5,818 nucleotides of DNA from an uncultured Eubacteriales bacterium (GTDB lineage Bacteria; Bacillota; Clostridia; Peptostreptococcales; Anaerovoracaceae). The stretch lies in NCBI GenBank assembly GCA_959021945.1, contig CAUEYG010000125.1, positions 1-5,818 of the forward strand, written 5' to 3'. Positions 1-4,548 of this stretch are shown here, in pieces (position 1 is the stretch's first letter; every line of letters begins with the position of its first letter). The notes beneath the pieces were generated by a model. The model worked only from the letters and a program-made list of their open reading frames with translations. It had not been told where the DNA came from and made no database searches. Made by a program: the position numbers and the translations under genes.

Positions 1-2128
1 GGGGCTCCCTGCTCTTCCTGCCATCCAGAGAAGCTCCCAAATCAAGCCCAAGACCTACATTGGCATTTACTGTATAAACCCCTGGGCAAAATACGCCTCC
101 CCTTGGGTTTTCCCTTCCTTCTATATGTTTACAATAGCAGTTAAATACATCCTGAAAGAATCGATCTGCATAATCATCATCATTTCCGTAATGATGAACC
201 TTGCTGCTGTTAACCAGGGCATAGAGCACATCGTGGCCTTCCCAGTTGTCCCTTACAGCCTGCAGCATCTGCTCCCCTGTATACCTGTTCTCATCAAAGA
301 CAAGCTGGCTGATAGCGGACAGTGTGTCAGCGCAGGTTGCAATGCCACTGGCCTGAGGTCCTGTAAAGTTATATTTAGCTCCCCCTTCACTGAGATCTTT
401 TCCTGTTCCCACACAGTTATCAAAAAAAGTCGATACAAAGGGAGTTGGTTTTAGTTCCCGATGAACAGAATCAATTACATTGATGCCGCTGCACATCTGA
501 TCTGTCCAGAATTTCAGCTGCTTATCAAAACTCTCCTCCACTTCCTGTATATTTTGAAAGCTCGCCAGATTTCCGGTATCCGGTCCTAATTGGCCCCCAA
601 TACCTGCGCACTGATTATATCTTGGGCACTGACTGCTGCAGTCAATACATCTGCCGCCATTGAGAGCCAGCTCCATAACCTTTGCAATATTCATATACGC
701 AGAATCATGGAAACCATATTCTTTTCCAGGCAAATCCGGCTCCACACAGCCCACCACTTCATAGTTTCTGGCCTCTTCCAATGTCATGCCCTTTTTCAGC
801 ATGACCTCAATCGTCGGCACATCGTTAAACAGTTTTGGATGTCCATAGCCTGCGCGAATGCATTCTGCAGCCTTTACCTTCAATTCATAAGGCGTATTTG
901 GATGCATTCTCACACAAACCCATGGGTTCATCATTCTCGTATGAGCAGAAGCCTCCAGCATCATAAAGGTCAAGTCATTGGCAGCATCATTACCCTCTTC
1001 ATCTACACCGCCGATGGTCAGGCTCTCGCCGCCCCAACCTCTGCCGCTCCGTACTTCTACGGTCATTTTATCCTTGAGCTTTGATGGATTTCCTGTTTTT
1101 ATATAGGCACATTCCAGAAGTTCCTGAGCAAATTCTTTGGAAATAACCCCTTCTCTCATGTCCTTTTCATAATATGGATACAGCCACTGGTCCATCCTTC
1201 CATAAGAGATGGAATGGCCGTTTGACTCAATTTGTGTAATGGTAGTAGCAAAATGCCACAGCTGCAAAGCCTGCCACATGGTCTTGGCAGGGCCTCCGGA
1301 AATCTGCCTGCAGTTCTCTGCAATCTGTAAAAGCTCTGCCTTTCTTCTTTTATCCTGCTCTAGTTCTCCCCTCTTCTGGGCAAGCTGGGCATACCGCTGA
1401 ATATAATGCTTTGCAGCTTTTAATTCTATAATCATAGCATCATAAAAGTCTTTTCTTTCCTCATAGGCTGGGGCAGAAGCCTGTAGGGAAGCTCTTTTTT
1501 CTTCCGCCTTGCAGATATACTGGTCAATTCCTGTTTTCAGCAGTTTGGGATAGTCCATAACAAAGTGCCCGATTCCGGCAAAGTGATAGAGGTTTGTCAT
1601 ATATACTTTTTTACCAAGCTCGCACCCCTTCTTTTGGTCTTCTGATAGGCGCGCGTTTACAGCATCCTCTATGGTCTTCCCCCTCCAGAATTCTAAAAGC
1701 TCCAGAAGTTCTTCCTTATCTTCATCGGTTATGAAAAACTTGTCATGGGCTCGCTGGTCAAAAGGATGATATTTTAATTCGTCAATAATCCAGTTAACAG
1801 AAAACTCCGGGTAAACAGGGGCAGCCTTGGCTGGCGCTGCGATTTCCCCAACCAGCAATTCATCTTCGTAAAGATCAATATCTACGTTTTTTAAGATATG
1901 ATCCAGGGAATAGGCTGTTTTTAGCTTGGCGGACAAGTCAGGATGTTTTTTGTACACTTCTGTAATCAGACGCGCTCTCTGAATGTCAATGTTAAATTCT
2001 CTCCCCAAAAAGGTTTTTCTCAGCTTATTGACCCTTTCGTAAGGGGAAAAATCATCATGTCCCACCCGATAGCCCAGGCCATAGCTTTGGTCATATTTTT
2101 CTGTTCCGCAAGGTTTTACTCCGTTCAT
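1..2128 (-). CDS. Glycyl radical enzyme, glycerol/diol dehydratase-like (PFL-like family), C-terminus outside window
   Basis: The reading frame stays open from ATG 2128 to the left edge: 709 residues, no stop. Seen: the thiyl-radical loop GCVEPDLPGKEYGFHDS (Cys461, Glu463, Asp475), GIGHF (His188), ESNGHSIS (His305, Ser306), and late motifs YGNDDDYAD (647-655) and GASLDGRK (698-705). Compared from memory with Clostridium butyricum glycerol dehydratase, these match Cys433, Glu435, Asp447, His164 and His281/Ser282 with steady offsets, so C-O bond elimination on a diol-like substrate is the best guess. The stretch holding the substrate-contacting Tyr339 differs (GRGWGGES), so glycerol is not assured. 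The enzyme lacks the Cys-Cys pair of pyruvate formate-lyase. About 110 residues with the radical glycine should lie off the window. Odd: a CxxCxxxCxxxxxC insertion at 494-507 and an N-terminus about 24 residues longer than DhaB1. Start supported by GGAGGAG seven bases upstream. Family certain; substrate unknown. Confidence 0.93.
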   Translation of the reverse strand, partial: MNGVKPCGTEKYDQSYGLGYRVGHDDFSPYERVNKLRKTFLGREFNIDIQRARLITEVYKKHPDLSAKLKTAYSLDHILKNVDIDLYEDELLVGEIAAPAKAAPVYPEFSVNWIIDELKYHPFDQRAHDKFFITDEDKEELLELLEFWRGKTIEDAVNARLSEDQKKGCELGKKVYMTNLYHFAGIGHFVMDYPKLLKTGIDQYICKAEEKRASLQASAPAYEERKDFYDAMIIELKAAKHYIQRYAQLAQKRGELEQDKRRKAELLQIAENCRQISGGPAKTMWQALQLWHFATTITQIESNGHSISYGRMDQWLYPYYEKDMREGVISKEFAQELLECAYIKTGNPSKLKDKMTVEVRSGRGWGGESLTIGGVDEEGNDAANDLTFMMLEASAHTRMMNPWVCVRMHPNTPYELKVKAAECIRAGYGHPKLFNDVPTIEVMLKKGMTLEEARNYEVVGCVEPDLPGKEYGFHDSAYMNIAKVMELALNGGRCIDCSSQCPRYNQCAGIGGQLGPDTGNLASFQNIQEVEESFDKQLKFWTDQMCSGINVIDSVHRELKPTPFVSTFFDNCVGTGKDLSEGGAKYNFTGPQASGIATCADTLSAISQLVFDENRYTGEQMLQAVRDNWEGHDVLYALVNSSKVHHYGNDDDYADRFFQDVFNCYCKHIEGRENPRGGVFCPGVYTVNANVGLGLDLGASLDGRKSREP

Positions 2129-3093
2129 TAGTTTGCTCCTCCATTCTCACTCACAGTAGTGCCCGCAATACAGCGAATGCCTCTCTGTTTAAAATAGTTC
2201 GACAGCTTGCCGATCTGCTCATGAAGCCGGGCCTGGTCTACATTGCGATCAGCCATAGGATAATTCCTTCCTATGGATGCATACTTTTCCTCGCCCAATC
2301 GCATAAACCCAAGCAGCTGCAGCTGCTGTACCCGATTTTTTAACGTTTCTATGATATAATCTGCTGTCGCTTTCATATTGTCCATATCATCATTTACTCC
2401 AGGAATTACCGGGATTCTGATGATAAGCCTTTTTTTCAGTTCTGTCAGTCTATGAATATTTTTTAAAATCTTCTCATTGGAAACACCAGTATACTGCCGG
2501 TGCTTCTTTGCATCCATATGTTTAATATCTGTAATCAACAGATCTGCGTAGGGAATCACCTCTTCTATCATGTTCCAATCTGTACAAAAGGTAGATTCCA
2601 GGCAGGTATGAATCTGTTCTTTTTGACAGGCCTTTAGGATTTCCGCTGCAAAGGCGCTCTGCATCAGAGGCTCTCCTCCGGAAATCGTTACGCCTCCCTG
2701 AGAACTGCGGTAATATTCCATATCCCTGCGGACAATTTCCATTACCTCTTCAACATGCATGAGCTGTCCCCATGGCTTTATAGCGTCAGCCGGGCACAGA
2801 TCCGCACATTTCATGCAGCCTGTGCAAATCTCCTGGTTGATGAAGGCTAATTTTCCTTCTTTAAAGATCAGGCTGCCTTCTGATTGACAAGCGGATTTAC
2901 AAGATCCACATTTATCTGTTCCTAAACATTTGGATGTATAGATCCCCGGCTGCATGGTTTTTGCCTGGCTTTCAGGATTACTACACCACAGGCAGGATAA
3001 AGGGCACCCTTTCAAAAACAGCTCAGTTCGAATCCCCGGCCCATCGTGAATCGTATAGCGCTGGATATTAAAAATAATTCCTGACTGTTTCAT
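2128..3093 (-). CDS. Glycyl radical enzyme activase (radical SAM, two ferredoxin-type 4Fe-4S clusters)
   Basis: A 321-residue activase that reductively cleaves S-adenosylmethionine and abstracts a hydrogen from the glycine of the adjacent GRE. Seen, numbered from the ATG at 3093: the activase signature YTIHDGPGIRT (13-23); the radical SAM cluster CPLSCLWC (Cys30, 34, 37); a ferredoxin-like insert with Cys56, 62, 65, 69 and the more regular CTGCMKCADLCP (Cys90, 93, 96, 100); SGGEP (138-142) for SAM binding; DIKHMD; and RIPVIPGVNDD. The two extra cluster motifs put it with activases of dehydratase, decarboxylase and TMA-lyase type GREs rather than the short pyruvate formate-lyase activase. The frame is open 19 codons further up, but that extension lies over a promoter and has no ribosome site, while the ATG at 3093 has GAGGGGG six bases upstream. 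It is the first gene of the operon and overlaps the GRE start by one base. Confidence 0.95.
   Translation of the reverse strand: MKQSGIIFNIQRYTIHDGPGIRTELFLKGCPLSCLWCSNPESQAKTMQPGIYTSKCLGTDKCGSCKSACQSEGSLIFKEGKLAFINQEICTGCMKCADLCPADAIKPWGQLMHVEEVMEIVRRDMEYYRSSQGGVTISGGEPLMQSAFAAEILKACQKEQIHTCLESTFCTDWNMIEEVIPYADLLITDIKHMDAKKHRQYTGVSNEKILKNIHRLTELKKRLIIRIPVIPGVNDDMDNMKATADYIIETLKNRVQQLQLLGFMRLGEEKYASIGRNYPMADRNVDQARLHEQIGKLSNYFKQRGIRCIAGTTVSENGGAN
2136..2142 (-). promoter_or_regulatory. Shine-Dalgarno site of the glycyl radical enzyme, inside the end of the activase gene
   Basis: GGAGGAG lies seven bases before the ATG at 2128 and within the last codons of the activase gene. The activase stop and the GRE start share a base (TAATG, 2130-2126). 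Overlap plus a strong site points to translational coupling with efficient reinitiation, which fits the need for far more GRE than activase. Confidence 0.8.
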
Positions 3094-3099
3094 ATTCCG

Positions 3100-3106
3100 C
3101 CCCCTC
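3100..3106 (-). promoter_or_regulatory. Shine-Dalgarno site that fixes the activase start
   Basis: GAGGGGG lies six bases before the ATG at 3093, where the conserved N-terminal part of the activase begins (MKQSGIIFNIQRYTIHDGPG). It decides in favour of this start over the in-frame ATG at 3150. Confidence 0.75.
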
Positions 3107-3126
3107 TCTTTTCCATATATCAATAT

Positions 3127-3143
3127 AGCAAAGATAATGCCAA
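3127..3143 (-). promoter_or_regulatory. Putative sigma-54 (RpoN) -24/-12 promoter of the activase-GRE operon
   Basis: Read on the minus strand the site is TTGGCATTATCTTTGCT. It matches the sigma-54 consensus YTGGCACG-N4-TTGCW at every fixed position except C and G after TGGCA, and has the required GG-N10-GC spacing. The predicted start of transcription, about 3116, leaves a leader of about 23 bases that just contains the GAGGGGG ribosome site. A weaker SigA reading also exists (TTGTAT, 17 bases, TATATT, the -10 ending near 3122). The sigma-54 reading is preferred because dyad elements lie 130-180 bases upstream, where enhancer-binding proteins usually bind. No regulator gene is in the window. 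Confidence 0.6.
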
Positions 3144-3244
3144 CATACAAGAGAGTAAGCTCAAATTTGTTTTATCCCTTGAAAATACACCAAACTACAC
3201 AAATAGATGCGTTTTGCCTTGCTCCGCCAGATCTGTTCTCAACA

Positions 3245-3257
3245 GTCTCATTGAGAC
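3245..3257. promoter_or_regulatory. Dyad element GTCTCA-T-TGAGAC, candidate regulator site
   Basis: A 13-base inverted repeat with six-base arms around one T. It lies about 130-140 bases upstream of the predicted sigma-54 transcription start. A smaller dyad, TGTT-CTC-AACA (3234-3244), directly abuts it. It shares the TTGAGACA word (3251-3258) with the larger palindrome 22 bases away (3273-3280). The centres of the two dyads are 31.5 bases apart, three helical turns, so bound dimers would lie on the same face of the DNA. The binding protein is unknown. Confidence 0.5.
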
Positions 3258-3271
3258 AAATGTGACACCTT

Positions 3272-3293
3272 TTTGAGACAGTACTGTCTCAAA
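3272..3293. promoter_or_regulatory. Perfect 22-base palindrome, candidate operator or enhancer site
   Basis: The left arm TTTGAGACAGT is followed directly by its exact reverse complement. Such a long perfect dyad in non-coding DNA between divergent genes is typical of a site for a dimeric regulator. It lies about 156-178 bases upstream of the predicted sigma-54 start of the activase operon (enhancer position). It also covers the -35 box and most of the spacer of a SigA-like promoter facing right (repressor position). There is no U-tract, so it is not a terminator. Confidence 0.6.
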
Positions 3294-3302
3294 TTATATA
3301 AT
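3273..3302 (+). promoter_or_regulatory. SigA-like promoter reading toward the transporter, overlapped by the palindrome
   Basis: The boxes are TTGAGA (3273-3278, five of six consensus bases) and a perfect TATAAT (3297-3302), 18 bases apart. Transcription would start near 3309 and run through the toxin remnant into the transporter gene, a leader of about 160 bases. The palindrome lies on the -35 box and spacer, so a bound regulator would block it. The TTGAGA box is itself part of the palindrome arm, so the match could be partly fortuitous. Confidence 0.45.
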
Positions 3303-3413
3303 GAGAAAAACCGCCATCACGATCTGTCCGGCAACCTCCCAGGCCACCGGGAATGTCATATCCTCCCAGACTGGCTGTTGATCTATCGCATTGACGCAAG
3401 TCTCTTTTTGTAG
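3294..3413 (+). pseudogene. Remnant of a YafQ/RelE-family mRNA interferase toxin gene
   Basis: In the frame of codons starting at 3294 the plus strand reads LYNEKNRHHDLSGN, then LPGHRECHILPDWLLIYRID, then ASLFL and a stop at 3411. This matches the conserved C-terminal half of YafQ-type ribonuclease toxins (pattern KDHxLxGxxxGxRxxHxxPDWxLIY). The His of HHD, the His of RECHI and the Asp-Trp of PDW correspond to E. coli YafQ His50, His63, Asp67 and Trp68. The first half of a normal toxin of about 90 residues is absent. So is the terminal RTGTHAALF-like stretch with His87 and Phe91, and no other frame downstream restores it. There is no start codon, ribosome site or antitoxin gene beside it. It is a dead fragment of a toxin-antitoxin module, not a working gene. 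The upstream limit of homology is uncertain by several codons. Confidence 0.75.
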
Positions 3414-3419
3414 TATAGA
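3391..3419 (+). promoter_or_regulatory. SigA-like promoter of the AEC transporter gene
   Basis: The boxes are TTGACG (3391-3396, five of six) and TATAGA (3414-3419, four of six) with the ideal 17-base spacer. TATAGT directly after it (3420-3425) is an alternative -10 with poorer spacing. The predicted start near 3426 gives a leader of about 45 bases before the preferred TTG start at 3472. The -35 box falls on the TTG at 3391, the far upstream in-frame start of the transporter frame, which argues against translation starting there. Confidence 0.45.
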
Positions 3420-3471
3420 TATAGTGGTAATAACAAAATTATTTTGGCCTGAAGTTAGTGAGGTGACTGCT

Positions 3472-4395
3472 TTGTTAAATGGAATTATCAGTGTATTAGT
3501 TGTATTTCTTATTTTAGGTGTAGGCTTCTTTTTTACAAGGACAAAAAGGTGGCCCGACAATACGAATAAAGTGTTTTCTACAACAGTTGTAAAAATCGCT
3601 GCGCCATCTCTTGCTATTGTCAGTATTGAAAACCGCTTTACGCCTTCTATGTTGCGGGAGGCTGCCTGGAATCTGCTGATTATTGCGGCCAGCCTTTTCT
3701 TTTTATATTTTTTTGGAAAACTCCTTGCCGGGCTATTTCATCTTCCGCTGAAAAAAAAGGCAGTCTTTGTAACCACCTTTACTTTTAATAATACGATGTT
3801 TATTGGCCTCCCTATTTGTCTGATTGTATTCGGCCATGAAGGGCTGCCTTATTTGTTCACTTTTTATCTTGTTACCATTGTCATGTTTTGGAGCCTTGGA
3901 GCTTATACCCTGTGCAGTGCTTCCGATTTGGGAAGCAAAACCTTTTCCATAAAAAAAGTACTGAGCCCAGGCCTGGTGGGAGTGCTTATAGGCTGCCTCC
4001 TTGCAGAGCTGCAATGGCATCTGCCTATGGTTCTGGAAACAGCACTCAGCTATCTGGGGGATATTTGTGTACCTCTGTCCCTCCTTGTGATTGGCTCAAA
4101 CCTATCCGGTTCTTTATCCAAAGGTATACCAAAGGTCACGGCAGATCAGATTATGATCCTTGCAGGCAAGTTTGTTATCCATCCTCTCATTATCTGGGGA
4201 GCCTTTTCCCTCATAGGAGTCAGCGGCCTGCCCTTAAAAGTATTCATTCTGACTGCTTCCCTGCCCTGTCACGCTCAGACTGCCATCATGGCTGAATACT
4301 ATGATTTGGAAGGGGAGTATGCATCTAACCTGGTCAGTCTTTCCACCTTAGTCAGTCTTGTTACCATTCCAATTTACGCCAGCATCCTGTTGTAA
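3472..4395 (+). CDS. AEC (auxin efflux carrier) family transporter
   Basis: A polytopic inner-membrane carrier of 307 residues, the family's usual size. Bacterial members move organic anions such as malate or malonate; the substrate here is unknown. Seen, numbered from TTG 3472: a first helix starting almost at the N-terminus (2-21), KIAAPSLAIVSI (41-52), a helix at 65-81, the conserved NNTMFIGLP (106-114), PLSLLVIGSNLSG (201-213), LPCHAQTAIMAEYY (264-277) and a last helix to the end. About ten hydrophobic segments fit the two five-helix repeats of the family. The frame is open up to TTG 3391, but that extension is not family-like and covers a promoter. TTG 3472 has GAGGTGA five bases upstream and gives the usual MxxxxxxVLxxFLILGxGFF start; GTG 3463 is an alternative. 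Divergent from the activase-GRE operon, so functional linkage is plausible but unproven; a toxin remnant lies between. Confidence 0.88.
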   Translation: MLNGIISVLVVFLILGVGFFFTRTKRWPDNTNKVFSTTVVKIAAPSLAIVSIENRFTPSMLREAAWNLLIIAASLFFLYFFGKLLAGLFHLPLKKKAVFVTTFTFNNTMFIGLPICLIVFGHEGLPYLFTFYLVTIVMFWSLGAYTLCSASDLGSKTFSIKKVLSPGLVGVLIGCLLAELQWHLPMVLETALSYLGDICVPLSLLVIGSNLSGSLSKGIPKVTADQIMILAGKFVIHPLIIWGAFSLIGVSGLPLKVFILTASLPCHAQTAIMAEYYDLEGEYASNLVSLSTLVSLVTIPIYASILL

Positions 4396-4522
4396 AGTCC
4401 CTACTTACCCTGTAGCTCTACGAATATTTGGATGCGGAAAAGCACAGATTGCAAAAGACCCGTCTGTGAAAGGCTACAATCATTACCGCGGCCTTGAGTT
4501 ATTCAAAGCCGCCGTCCGGTAG
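4385..4522 (+). pseudogene. Coding-like remnant of unknown origin between the convergent genes
   Basis: Just past the transporter stop, a plus-strand frame open from about 4385 reads through RIFGCGKAQIAKDPSVKGYN and HYRGLELFKAAVR and ends at TAG 4520. The composition looks protein-like (mixed charge, a helix-like end), but there is no start codon, ribosome site or length of its own. I do not recognise the family. It may be the 3' scrap of a gene cut by recombination, or a chance open frame. A 13-codon minus-strand frame MHEKYDLPDGGFE (4540-4499), with AAGAAG-like purines before its ATG just after the ABC gene stop, overlaps it and could equally be the start of a truncated gene. Confidence 0.25.
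4485..4515. repeat. Hairpin-forming inverted repeat between convergent genes
   Basis: The arms ACCGCGGCCTTGA (4485-4497) and TCAAAGCCGCCGT (4503-4515) pair over 13 positions with one mismatch and one G-T wobble around a five-base loop. It is GC-rich and sits between the converging transporter and ABC genes, the place for a shared terminator. However, the only T-run (4529-4533) starts 13 bases beyond the stem on the plus strand, and none follows on the minus strand, so intrinsic termination would be weak at best. No other terminator is evident in 4396-4548. Confidence 0.45.
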
Positions 4523-4548
4523 ATCGTATTTTTCGTGCATTACTTCTT

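Noticed and set aside
125..1400. Plus-strand open frames opposite the GRE gene (for example 590-1084)
   Set aside because: They lie antisense to a strongly conserved coding frame, have no family-like sequence and no ribosome sites; they are shadows.
3..2128. Naming the GRE as glycerol dehydratase (dhaB1), choline TMA-lyase or hydroxyproline dehydratase
   Set aside because: Active-site positions suit a diol dehydratase, but the region around DhaB1 Tyr339 and the cysteine insertion differ, and no diagnostic partner genes are present; a symbol would overstate the evidence.
3120..3150. Activase start at ATG 3150
   Set aside because: The extra 19 residues are not family-like, lie over the sigma-54 element and lack a ribosome site; ATG 3093 has a strong one.
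3272..3293. Palindrome as an intrinsic terminator or CRISPR repeat
   Set aside because: There is no following T-run, it is a loopless perfect dyad rather than a stem-loop, and it is not repeated with regular spacers.
3294..3560. 88-codon minus-strand frame across the intergenic region
   Set aside because: It overlaps the transporter start and is the antisense of the toxin remnant and promoter; the plus-strand toxin motif explains the protein-like appearance.
1..4395. Bacterial microcompartment association
   Set aside because: No shell protein genes are in view and the GRE N-terminus lacks an evident amphipathic encapsulation helix.
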